From Kitasatospora atroaurantiaca (GTDB taxonomy: Bacteria; Actinomycetota; Actinomycetes; Streptomycetales; Streptomycetaceae): 64,000 nt of DNA. The notes beneath the pieces were generated by a model. The model was not told the origin of the DNA. It did not search any database and saw nothing but the letters and a program-made list of their open reading frames with translations. Within the stretch, counting starts at the first letter, position 1. The number at the start of each line of letters is the position of its first letter. The position numbers and the translations under genes were made by a program. Positions 15,095-22,520 of the stretch are shown here, piece after piece. Location of the stretch: positions 2,046,001 to 2,110,000 of the forward strand of contig NZ_VIVR01000001.1 of assembly GCF_007828955.1 (NCBI RefSeq), given 5' to 3'.

Positions 15095-15757
15095 ATGATT
15101 CGTGCAGTGGTGTTCGATGTCGGCGAGTGCCTGGTGGATGAGACCCGCGAGTATGGGACCTGGGCGGACTGGCTCGGGGTACCCCGGCACACCTTCGTGG
15201 CGCAGTTCGGGGCCGTCATCGCCGAGGGCCGGGACTACCGCGAGACCTTCCAGGTGTTCCGGCCGGGGTTCGATCTCTACGAGGAGCGCGAGCGGCGAGC
15301 CGCCGCCGGGAAGCCGGAGTGGTTCGGCGAGGACGACCTGTACTCGGACGTCCGTCCCGCGTTCGCCCGGCTCCGCGCGGAGGGCCTGTGGCTTGGCATC
15401 GCCGGCAACCAGACAGTGCGCGCGGGCGGGCTGCTGCGAGACCTCTTCACGGGCGACGTGGACCTGATCGGCACCTCCGACGATTGGGGCGCGAGCAAGC
15501 CCGACCTGCTGTTCTTCGAGCGCGTCGCCGAGGTCACCCCGGCCGCTGCGGGAGAGATCCTCTACGTTGGCGACCGCCTCGACAATGACATCCGCCCGGC
15601 CGTCGAGGCGGGCATGCTCACCGCGCTGATCCGCCGCGGCCCATGGGGCTGGATCCAGCAGCAGGACCCGGCCGCTGACGAGCTGGCCACCTTCCGGATC
15701 GACTCATTGGCCGAACTGCCCGACTTGATCGGCAAGTTCAACGCTGAAATGAGCTGA
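15095..15757 (+). CDS. HAD-superfamily hydrolase
   Basis: 220 residues with a HAD fold: motif I FDVGECLVDE (nucleophile D8), motif II around IAGNQTV, motif III lysine in SKPDLLFF and motif IV GDRLDNDIRPA. At the +2 position of motif I the usual general acid Asp is Gly (D-V-G-E), as in a subset of HAD proteins with altered or weak phosphatase activity. The cap is of the helical C1 type. The 3' end overlaps the convergent regulator gene by 20 bp. The substrate is unknown; co-location with HD and NUDIX genes hints at nucleotide or phosphometabolite turnover in this island. Confidence 0.85.
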   Translation: MIRAVVFDVGECLVDETREYGTWADWLGVPRHTFVAQFGAVIAEGRDYRETFQVFRPGFDLYEERERRAAAGKPEWFGEDDLYSDVRPAFARLRAEGLWLGIAGNQTVRAGGLLRDLFTGDVDLIGTSDDWGASKPDLLFFERVAEVTPAAAGEILYVGDRLDNDIRPAVEAGMLTALIRRGPWGWIQQQDPAADELATFRIDSLAELPDLIGKFNAEMS

Positions 15758-17015
15758 GGGTAGCGCCCCAGCTGTACAGCCGGTCGTCGAGGCGCTGGAC
15801 AGCCTCCGAGTTCTGCCACTGGGCCAGCGCGCGACGCACATCCCGGACGCGCTCCATCCCAGTGGCGTACCAAGTCGCGGCGAGCTGATCGAGGGCGGCC
15901 TCGGCCAGCTCGCACGCCTCGGCAGGGTGACTGGAGGCGGCCTCAACGGCCGCGAGATCGGCCAGGACCACAACACGCTGCTTGCCGTCGGTGCCTGGCA
16001 TCTCCTCCAGCACCCGCTGAAGGGTTACCCGGGCCTGCGGAAGGTGGCCCGCTTTCAGCTCCGTGTTCCCCATGAACGCCGCGAGACGCACTGGGCTGAA
16101 CCAGGTGAGCCAGTCGGGGGATCGGTGCTCGTTGCCGACTGTGAGCGTGTCCTCGGCGCGACGGAGCAGGGTTAGCGCCGCCCGGTTGTCGCCACATCTC
16201 GTGAGGCACTCGGCTTCGACGGCGTCCAGCCACGCCAGGAGCTCCGCACTCGCAGGGCCTCGGCGCGCGTACGTACGGGCGGCCACCATCCGCTCTGTGG
16301 CGTCCTCGCGGCGTCCAGCCCAGCCGGGGATGAACGCGGTGTGCGCGAGGACGGCGGCGCCGAGCAGGGAGTCGTCGGCTTCGCCCGCTGCCTGGAGTGC
16401 ACGAAGGTAGGTGGCGTCGGCCTGCTCCGGTTGCCTTAGGTCGAAGAACTGGATTCGGCCGGCCAGCAGCAGACTTTCGGCGAGGGCTGCTGCGAGGACG
16501 CGTCGGGCGACGCCGGACGTCTCGCCGAGGAGCGCGGTGCCGAGGTTGGCGTGCTCCGCCACGGCCTGGACGAGTGTCGCGGGGGCGACGCTCCAGTACA
16601 GGCGCCGGTGAGCCTCCGTGACTATGGCGTAGTCGGCCCCGATGGTTGCAGGCTGAAGCGGTGATGACTGAGCAGGCCGAGGCAGCGCAGAACGTAGAGC
16701 TGACGGCATGTGGGAGGCGCGCGCGCTAGGACGCGGGGCAGCTGGCGCCGGCGGCGTGCGGTCCCACGGGGCGCGGAACCCGAGCTCCTCAACCGGCAGG
16801 TGCAGAACCTGGGTGAGGAGCCGCTGGTAGTCATCCTGCGGCCAGGGCGGACTGTCGGACTCCCACCGCCTGATCTGGCGTGTGCTGACGACGACCTCAC
16901 CCATCCCGAGCTGGCGAGCCGCGGCGCTCAGGGCGTCAGCGAACGCCTGCTGAGAGGAGAGGCCGGCTGTCTGCCGGGCGGCCTTCAGTGCGGTGTTGCC
17001 GGTGGGACGAGGCAC
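15738..17015 (-). CDS. XRE-family regulator with a helical TPR-like C-terminus
   Basis: 425 residues from GTG 17015, chosen because GGAGG lies 5 bp upstream. Residues about 8-75 form an HTH (LKAARQTAGLSSQQAFADAL, STRQIRRWES, which mentions the recognition helix) followed by a Pro/Ala linker and a long all-helical region with TPR-like pairs (LAAALAESLLLAGRIQFFDL, AVLAHTAFIPGWAGRREDA). Streptomycetes have many such regulators; several are peptide- or signal-sensing, but none can be matched by eye. It overlaps the convergent HAD gene by 20 bp and is divergent from the small gene cluster at 17224. Confidence 0.75.
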   Translation of the reverse strand: MPRPTGNTALKAARQTAGLSSQQAFADALSAAARQLGMGEVVVSTRQIRRWESDSPPWPQDDYQRLLTQVLHLPVEELGFRAPWDRTPPAPAAPRPSARASHMPSALRSALPRPAQSSPLQPATIGADYAIVTEAHRRLYWSVAPATLVQAVAEHANLGTALLGETSGVARRVLAAALAESLLLAGRIQFFDLRQPEQADATYLRALQAAGEADDSLLGAAVLAHTAFIPGWAGRREDATERMVAARTYARRGPASAELLAWLDAVEAECLTRCGDNRAALTLLRRAEDTLTVGNEHRSPDWLTWFSPVRLAAFMGNTELKAGHLPQARVTLQRVLEEMPGTDGKQRVVVLADLAAVEAASSHPAEACELAEAALDQLAATWYATGMERVRDVRRALAQWQNSEAVQRLDDRLYSWGATLSSFQR

Positions 17016-17223
17016 ATTGACCTCCGAGAGGATCCGACGTTGCCTCAACGGTAGTGCCAGAGCGGACCTTTGAGGGACCCCACAGGCATATGACTCCGAG
17101 AGAAGTCCGCAAGAAGTCCGGTAAACGTCCTCTGCGAGACCTTCAGGACGTCCGCGCCGAGGTCGACCATGAACCCATCACCGCGAAAGGTGCCCACCAG
17201 ACTACTCACAGCGGGGGACCCTC

Positions 17224-17409
17224 ATGTCTCACCAGGCGCAAGCCGACACGCTCACAGACGACCAGCGCGAGGGCAGAGCCTGCCTCCACTGCGAGTCCAC
17301 CGAGGCGCCACTGCACCCCGGCGAGACCATCACCACCCGGGTGTCCGTCGGCGTCGTCCGGGACACCGTCACCGCGCTGTGCACACCCTGCCTGGTGACC
17401 GACCGGTGA
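17224..17409 (+). CDS. Small CxxC protein, first of three overlapping mini-genes
   Basis: 61 residues with CLHCEST near position 20 and LCTPCLVTDR at the end: two CxxC knuckles spaced for a zinc ribbon. The intervening GVVRDTVTALC is a plausible beta hairpin. The ATG is preceded by GGGGGACC. The stop overlaps the GTG of the next gene (GTGA), so the pair are coupled. No homologue function is known to me. Its position downstream of a divergent XRE regulator is common for small secretory or regulatory partners in streptomycetes, but this is only context. Confidence 0.65.
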   Translation: MSHQAQADTLTDDQREGRACLHCESTEAPLHPGETITTRVSVGVVRDTVTALCTPCLVTDR

Positions 17410-17636
17410 GCACCGACAAGCGGTACCAGATCGAGCGGCTGCCCCCGCGCGAGCGGCCCGGCAAAACGCCGATCCCCGGCCCGTGGGCGATCAGAGACAC
17501 CGCGACCGGCAAGCTGGTCGAGCAGCCCGACGAGAGAGGCCGAGCGGCCGTCGTCCTCTTCAGCATGGACGACAGTGCCCTCGCATGGATCAGCAACAAC
17601 AGGTACGTGACGAGGGGCGACAGTGACCGCCCCTGA
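17406..17636 (+). CDS. Small hypothetical protein, second mini-gene
   Basis: 76 residues from GTG 17406, which overlaps the previous stop by 4 bp. Sequence begins VSTDKRYQIERLPPRERPGK and contains PGPWAIRDTATGKLVEQ, a beta-rich pattern, then a helix-like stretch VVLFSMDDSALAWISNNR. There are no Cys residues and no signal peptide. The 3' end overlaps the next start by 14 bp. The tight coupling of three mini-genes supports real translation; the function is unknown. Confidence 0.65.
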   Translation: MSTDKRYQIERLPPRERPGKTPIPGPWAIRDTATGKLVEQPDERGRAAVVLFSMDDSALAWISNNRYVTRGDSDRP

Positions 17637-17820
17637 GCCCGAGCTGACGTGGGGCTACTGCATCGACTGCCGCGACTACGGCCTGGGCCAGTTCGTCGCG
17701 ATGATCGAGGACCGGGCCGAAGCCATCACCCAGCACCGGGGATGCCCGCTAGCCGCAGAACAGCCGCCATGCCCCGACAGGGCATCGGCTGTAGGCGTCG
17801 ATAGGCAGTCCCAGTCCTGA
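17623..17820 (+). CDS. Small Cys-containing protein, third mini-gene
   Basis: 65 residues from GTG 17623, overlapping the previous gene by 14 bp. It contains WGYCIDCRDYG (CxxC at about 13-16) and later RGCPL and PPCPD, so four Cys in a pattern that could bind zinc, as in the first mini-gene. The core GQFVAMIEDRAEAITQHRGC resembles a short zinc-ribbon hypothetical of actinobacterial mobile elements. The C-terminal 15 residues are low complexity. A strong hairpin 140 bp downstream would end the operon. Confidence 0.6.
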   Translation: MTAPEPELTWGYCIDCRDYGLGQFVAMIEDRAEAITQHRGCPLAAEQPPCPDRASAVGVDRQSQS

Positions 17821-17956
17821 GGTCTCGATGCGGCCGATGGTGGTCCGGCCTAGTCCGGGCGCCTGGCCAGTCGCTCCTTGTTCCAGCCGCACAGCGAAGT
17901 ACTGCGCGGCCGCCCCGGCTCCCCGTCAGCACCGTTCCCAGGCGGATGGCGGGGAT

Positions 17957-18001
17957 GAGCCGAGCCCCCGAGCCGATTTCGGCGGCCGGGGGCTCGGTGC
18001 T
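17957..18001 (+). terminator. Strong GC hairpin after the mini-gene operon
   Basis: GAGCCCCCG and CGGGGGCTC form the core of a long stem (AGC..GAGCCCCCG / CGGGGGCTCGG..GCT) about 140 bp after the third mini-gene and 19 bp before the IS630 element. Confidence 0.7.
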
Positions 18002-18019
18002 ACACCTCGGGCGTGGTTA

Positions 18020-19187
18020 CTGACTTCGGCTTGTCAGGGTGACGTTGGGGTGTCGAGGGTTAGGCCGGTGCCGGCTATGAAGCCGTCGAGGGTTTCGGGC
18101 CGGTACTGCAGGCGCTTGAGTCGGTTGCGTACGAGGGCCTCGAGTCGGTCGAGGGCCATGACGGCGAGGTTGGCCAGGCTGTGTTTGACGTGTGCCCAGA
18201 CCCACTCGACGGGGTTGAGGTCGGGCGAGTAGGCGGGCAGCAGGAACACCGTCAGCCAGTTCCGCTCGACGATCAAGTCGTGCATGGCGTGGGAGACGTG
18301 GGTGTTCAGGCGGTCCCAGACCAGCACGATCGGTGCCTTGACGAGCTGGTGGACGCCGTCGATCAGTGCGATGAAGTCGCGCTCGCCCATGCTGCGGCGC
18401 TTGCCTTGGCCCGCGGGGTGGGTGCGCAGGCGGTGGCACAGTCGGGTGCGGGAGCCGGGCCGCATGGCGATCAGCCCGGCCACGGACAGGCGTCCCGAGC
18501 GGCGGCCGCTGACGGTCACGACCGGGGTGCGGCCTCGCCGGCCCCAGGTGCGGCCTTTGGGCGGCCGGCGGGTGAAGCCTGCCTCGTCCTCGAAGCAGAT
18601 GTAACCCCCGCAGGCCGCCCGCGCGCTTTTACCTCCGCCCAGGTCGCCTCCTTCCACGCGGTGACGGCCTGCTCGTCCCGCTCGGCGACCCGACGCCCGG
18701 GGACCTGCGGGCTGAAGCCGAGCCGGTGCATCAGCCTGGTCGTTCCGGAGACGCTGTAGGAGACGTGGAACTTCCTGCCGATCAGCGTGGCCACCCGCGC
18801 CGCGGTCCACACCTGGTCCTCCACCCAGCCGTGCGCGGCCGGCCCCTCCTCCAGGTACGCGGCCAGTTTCTCCAGGCACCGCGGGGACAAGCGGCACCTC
18901 GACCCGCCCGGGCCGCGAGAGGCCAGAGCCTGCACACCGCCGCCCCGCCACAACTCATGCCAGTGGTAGACCGACTTCCGGCTCACCCGCAGACGCCGTG
19001 CCACTTCCGACGGTTTGATCCTCTGCTCGAACAGCTCGGCCGCCTGCATCCGCACCGACTCCCGGCGCAGCCGTCCCTCAGCGGTCAGCCCGCCCCCATC
19101 CGCATACCTCACACACCATCAGATACAGCCACCAAGCCACGCCCATGAGGGGCTTCGGGACAGTTCACCCTGACGCGCCGAAGTCAG
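18020..19187 (-). mobile_element. IS630-family insertion sequence
   Basis: The left end CTGACTTCGGCTTGTCAGGG (18020) and the inverted right end (to 19187) match except for two bases over 23. Both ends abut TA (18018-18019 and 19188-19189), the invariant IS630 target duplication. Length 1168 bp is normal. It carries one transposase in two frames. Removing it and one TA rebuilds the stop codon of the gene at 19184. Confidence 0.9.
18034..19112 (-). CDS. IS630-family transposase, read through a -1 frameshift
   Basis: The N-terminal half (start ATG 19112) has two HTH segments (KPSEVARRLRVSRKSVYHW and WTAARVATLIGRKFHVSYS) and reaches VTAWKEATWAEVK. The C-terminal half continues in the -1 frame with the DDE domain: ICFEDEAGF, LVWDRLNTHVSHAM and LPAYSPDLNPVEWVW, giving D-D-E. 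The shift fits a run of four A (minus strand, 18627-18630) in GTAAAAGC: reading one A twice joins EVK directly to SARAACGGYICFEDE as in unsplit homologues. IS630 elements often use such slippage, so the gene may be functional rather than broken. Confidence 0.85.
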
Positions 19188-19609
19188 TAGTGCTGCACCC
19201 ACTGGCGCGTGGCGAGGGACTCAGCGATGTACGCGTTGAGCGCCTGGCGGAGCTGCTCGGTCATCTCGCCGGCCTGGATCTGCCAGATGAACTCCTCCCC
19301 GCCGTGGACGGGCCAGCACTTTCGGCCAGCGGGGAGGGCAACAGCGGGGACGAACTCATACCGGCCGTTAGTGATCACCCGCCCCTCGCTGGGGTTCAGC
19401 CCGTCGGCGGCCTCGTCCTCATGCGTCAGAGTCTTGCCGATGATGTCCTTGTGGTACTCGCTGAGTTGCTCGCAGAGATCCTTGGAGATGTGGCGCTCGT
19501 GCAGCATGACGAGGAGCTCATCCCCTCGAGGGCGACCCCGGAGCAGTGTCCCGTCCCCCACGAACTCGGTCGGCACGGCCTGGAATCGGATGCGTCGTAT
19601 GTCTGACAT
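19184..19609 (-). CDS. Unknown protein whose stop codon holds an IS630 insertion
   Basis: 141 residues from ATG 19609, which has GGAGG 7 bp upstream. The sequence (MSDIRRIRFQAVP, then ELLVMLHERHISKDLCEQL, HEDEAADGLNPSEGRVITNG, AEMTEQ-like C-terminal helices) has no motif I recognise; it is acidic, with a beta-rich middle. The IS630 element entered the original TAA: on the minus strand CAC TA|A became CAC TAC TGA, so the protein gains one Tyr and stops at a TGA formed by the element's end. The coding frame is therefore undamaged. No operon partner remains on the downstream side. Confidence 0.6.
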   Translation of the reverse strand: MSDIRRIRFQAVPTEFVGDGTLLRGRPRGDELLVMLHERHISKDLCEQLSEYHKDIIGKTLTHEDEAADGLNPSEGRVITNGRYEFVPAVALPAGRKCWPVHGGEEFIWQIQAGEMTEQLRQALNAYIAESLATRQWVQHY

Positions 19610-20057
19610 GGAATCCCTCCAGCGCGTGCGCCACGTCACGATTCGGCTGTACGTTCGAATACGTGAGCATGGCGCTGGGTTGATCATCGCCCCAGGCGGA
19701 TCACTGAATATGCCACAGAGGCCCGACTTCAGCCAGTAGTTACTAGAATCTGACAGTTAGTCAGGGTTAGCCCCTATGCTCCGCCCTCGCCCCTTCGAAC
19801 GACTGGCCGGGCTCCATCGATACGGCCGGCCAGCGAGCATCAGCGGCTATCCGCTCCCGCGGTTGGCCACCAGGGTTCATGCGGGCACTGACCTGGGAAG
19901 ACTCCATGATCATCCGGGGGATATCCGGGAGATCAACTTCTGTGGGCGGCCCGTAGGCAGACCGAGCGAGACCGTAGGCAGACCGTAGGAACGACAAAGG
20001 CCCAGACCGGGGATCATCCCCTGACCTGGGCCTTTGCACGGAAACTAGCTGTTCAGA
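19610..20057. other. Intergenic region upstream of the unknown gene and downstream of tRNA-Val
   Basis: 448 bp. It contains the tRNA-Val terminator (19995-20036) and two copies of CCGTAGGCAGACCG (19951-19964 and 19972-19985), 21 bp apart. A GGAGG site for the unknown gene lies at its left edge. I see no convincing gene in it. Confidence 0.5.
19995..20036 (-). terminator. Terminator of tRNA-Val
   Basis: CAAAGGCCCAG and CTGGGCCTTTG form a perfect 11-bp stem, 21 bp beyond the tRNA 3' end. Confidence 0.8.
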
Positions 20058-20132
20058 TGGTGGGCGCAGACGGTTTCGAACCGCCGACATCTGCCTTGTA
20101 AGGGCAGCGCTCTACCGCTGAGCTATGCGCCC
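20058..20132 (-). tRNA. tRNA-Val(TAC)
   Basis: On the minus strand: acceptor GGGCGCA pairing with TGCGCCC, D arm AGCTCAGCGGTAGAGC, anticodon loop CTTACAA (anticodon TAC, reads GTA), T arm GGCGGTTCGAAACCGTC, discriminator A and encoded CCA. The gene is complete and marks the left edge of the conserved chromosome segment. Confidence 0.95.
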
Positions 20133-20310
20133 CCGTCGTGGCGCGCCGGAGAGCCCCGGCGGCGTACGACGAGAGCCAAGACTACCTGGTCCTGTGGGTG
20201 GTCCGCCGCAGGCTTTCGGGCGGTGGGGTGGGAGGGGTGCCGGGAGGGTGGGGAGATCGGCAAGAATGGGCGGTGGATCAGGCGTGCGGGAGCTGAGCAG
20301 GGAGCGTGGC

Positions 20311-21564
20311 GTGAGGGTGGCCGGCGGTGGCGGCGGGCGGGGCGGCTGGTGGCGGCGGAGCGACACCCTGCGGGCGGAGGCCAAGGCTGCCCGGGATGCC
20401 GCGCAGCAGGCGTTCTACGAGCTGGACTCCGCCCAGCGCGAGGTCCAGCTGGCGGTGGAGACCGTGCGGGCGGCCGAGGACGACCGGACCGCCCGTCAGG
20501 CGCTCACCGACTTCCAGCAGATCTCGGCCCGGGTCGACGAGGTGAGCGTCGGCTATCTGGCGGCCCTGGACGCGCATGACCTGGACGCCTTGGAGCTGGA
20601 CGCCGGTACGGCCGGCAAGGCGCGGCAGCAGCTTGAGCAGGCGCAGCGGCAGCTGGCGGCCGCGCAGGCCGAGCTGAACGGTTTCCTCACCCGGCTGCAG
20701 CCGCTGCTGCAGCACGCGGAGGCGCAGCTGATCCGCGTCACCCCGGCCGTGGAGAAGGCGAAGCGCGCGCTGCTGGGCGCGACCACCGCGCTCGATGCCG
20801 TCCGGGCGGCCGGGCTGCAGGCGGACGACCTGGCGGCCCGCCTCGCCGAGCTTGCGCCCGAACTGACCCGGCTCAACGAGGGCGCGGGCCGCCACGGCGT
20901 CGCGGCGACGCTCAGGCGCGCCGAGGACGTGGCGCAGCGCGCGGACACGATCCGGACCCAGGCGGAGCAGCTCCCGGAGAAGGCGCGGGAGATCGACCGC
21001 CGGGTGGCCAGTCTGCGGACCAGGATCCAGGCCCTGGAGACGCGCGCCGGCACCGTCGAGCCCGCCCTCAGCGAGCTGCGCCGCCGGTTCAGCGCCGCCT
21101 GCTGGCAGGACCTGCAGCGGGTGCCGACTCAGACCGCCGAGGCCGTACGGGCCGCCCAGGAGAAGCTGACCGAGGCGGCGAAGGCCCGCGACGGGCAGCG
21201 CTGGCCGGATGCCACGGCCGCCATCGGCACCGTACGCGCGCTGCTGGAGACCGCCGACGGCTCGGTGGCCGCGGTGCACGAGCGGCTGCGGCAGCTGAAC
21301 GAGGTCGAGCACGACCCCCACCGGGAGATCGAGCGGACCCGCTTCGCACTGCGCGACGCCCAGCGGCTGGCGATGGCCGGACGGCAGGCTCCGGACCCCC
21401 GGCATGCCGCGCCGTTGGACGCCGCGGTGGGCCGGCTGGACCGGGCGGTCGCCTCGCTGGAGGAGGCGGGCCGCCACCCCGACTACTGGCACTTCCTCAC
21501 CGAGCTGGCGGCGGTCCGCGAGACCGCGGCACAGGTGGTGGCGATGATCCGCGGGACCCACTGA
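20311..21564 (+). CDS. Long coiled-coil protein of unknown function
   Basis: 417 residues from GTG 20311, chosen because AGGGAG lies 6 bp upstream; an ATG at 20266 is the alternative. After a short basic Gly-rich leader (VAGGGGGRGGWWRRSD) nearly the whole protein is Ala/Gln/Glu/Arg-rich helix (EAKAARDAAQQAFYELDSAQ, QQLEQAQRQLAAAQAEL, RLRQLNEVEHDPHREI), i.e. extended coiled coil like chromosome- or cytoskeleton-associated proteins. There is no signal peptide or membrane helix. Similar proteins are conserved beside this tRNA in streptomycetes as far as I recall. The function is unknown. Confidence 0.7.
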   Translation: MRVAGGGGGRGGWWRRSDTLRAEAKAARDAAQQAFYELDSAQREVQLAVETVRAAEDDRTARQALTDFQQISARVDEVSVGYLAALDAHDLDALELDAGTAGKARQQLEQAQRQLAAAQAELNGFLTRLQPLLQHAEAQLIRVTPAVEKAKRALLGATTALDAVRAAGLQADDLAARLAELAPELTRLNEGAGRHGVAATLRRAEDVAQRADTIRTQAEQLPEKAREIDRRVASLRTRIQALETRAGTVEPALSELRRRFSAACWQDLQRVPTQTAEAVRAAQEKLTEAAKARDGQRWPDATAAIGTVRALLETADGSVAAVHERLRQLNEVEHDPHREIERTRFALRDAQRLAMAGRQAPDPRHAAPLDAAVGRLDRAVASLEEAGRHPDYWHFLTELAAVRETAAQVVAMIRGTH

Positions 21565-21651
21565 CGCCACCCGCCGGCGCCCCCAGGGCCGACCCGAGCA
21601 TGTGACCCGCATTACATTACTGGCGAGTAACTACCTTGCTAGAGTCCTCTC

Positions 21652-22131
21652 ATGGCACGTAAGCGCACCATGAGCGCCTCCACCTTCCGGCGCGGGATCA
21701 ACTTCTGGCCGCCGTTCCTGTTCGCGGGCATCCGCGTCCTGGCCGTCTCCGACGACTTCCGCTCGGCAAAGGTGCGGCTGCGCCTCGGCCGCCTCAACCG
21801 CAACTACGTGGGGACCCACTTCGGCGGCTCGATCTTCGCGATGACCGACCCGTTCTGGATGCTGCTGGTCATGCAGAACCTCGGCCGCGGCTACGTCGTC
21901 TGGGACGCGGCAGCCGAGATCGAGTTCGTCTCACCGGGCCGCGGCGACATCTTCGCGGAGTTCGTCCTGACCGACGACCGGCTCGCCGAGATCCGCGAGC
22001 TGACCCAGGAGGGCAAGAAGGCGCTGATCTGGTTCGACACCGAGGTGCTGGCGGCGGACGGCTCCGTGGTCGCCCGGGTGCGCAAGCAGGTGTACGTGCG
22101 GGAGAAGCGGCCGGCTCAGCCTGCCACCTGA
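21652..22131 (+). CDS. DUF4442 hotdog-fold protein
   Basis: 159 residues. The hotdog-thioesterase-like pattern is visible: INFWPPFLFAGIRVL, NRNYVGTHFGGSIFAMTDPF (the HFGG..A.TD region where hotdog enzymes bind acyl thioesters), then VWDAAAEIEFVSPGRGDI and VRKQVYVREK. DUF4442 members are presumed acyl-CoA thioesterase relatives; activity is not shown. The upstream gene ends 88 bp before and the next begins 39 bp after, so it may share a transcript with the FmdB gene. Confidence 0.85.
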   Translation: MARKRTMSASTFRRGINFWPPFLFAGIRVLAVSDDFRSAKVRLRLGRLNRNYVGTHFGGSIFAMTDPFWMLLVMQNLGRGYVVWDAAAEIEFVSPGRGDIFAEFVLTDDRLAEIRELTQEGKKALIWFDTEVLAADGSVVARVRKQVYVREKRPAQPAT

Positions 22132-22169
22132 TCCTGCCGTCCGGGCCGTCCGCTCGGTACGCTGCGGGT

Positions 22170-22391
22170 ATGCCACGCTACGACTTCCGCTGCCGCTCCT
22201 GCGGCGCCACCTTCGAGCTCCGCCGCGCCATGGCGCAGGCCAACGACCCGGCCGTCTGCCCCGAGGGGCACTCCGACACGGTCAAGCTGCTCTCCACCGT
22301 CGCCGTGACGGGCGGCGCCTCCGCAGCGGCCGCCCCGCGGCCCGCCGCGGGAGGCGGCGGAGGGTGCTGCGGGGGCGGCTGCTGCGGCTGA
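22170..22391 (+). CDS. FmdB-family zinc-ribbon protein
   Basis: 73 residues: the N-terminal FmdB zinc ribbon (MPRYDFRCRSCGATFE with CxxC at 8-11, and VCPEGH as the second knuckle) followed by an Ala/Gly-rich tail ending in a CCGGGCC cluster. FmdB-type proteins are putative regulators or metal carriers; the C-terminal Cys cluster could bind another metal. It is the last gene before the convergent ter operon and ends directly at the palindromic repeat. Confidence 0.85.
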   Translation: MPRYDFRCRSCGATFELRRAMAQANDPAVCPEGHSDTVKLLSTVAVTGGASAAAAPRPAAGGGGGCCGGGCCG

Positions 22392-22415
22392 GGCGTCCGC
22401 CAGGTCGGTGGCCAA

Positions 22416-22499
22416 CCCCAGGGGCGCGGGGACCTGCGCGACGCGGAAGACAATAGGCCGTAGCCTTCCGCGTCGCGCAGTTCCCCGCGCCCCTGGGGT
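22416..22499. repeat. Palindromic intergenic repeat, copy 1
   Basis: CCCCAGGGGCGCGGGGA and its inverted copy TCCCCGCGCCCCTGGGG close a hairpin with an inner stem (CTGCGCGACGCGGAAG / CTTCCGCGTCGCGCAG). It fills the space between the convergent FmdB and HAD genes and should act as a bidirectional terminator. Related copies are at 28591, 38564, 42998, 47397 and 53546. Confidence 0.85.
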
Positions 22500-22520
22500 A
22501 CCCGAGCCTGATCGGAGCCT

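Noticed and set aside
20278..21612. 444-residue minus-strand frame over the coiled-coil gene
   Set aside because: Shadow of repetitive GCG/CTG-rich helical codons on the plus strand.
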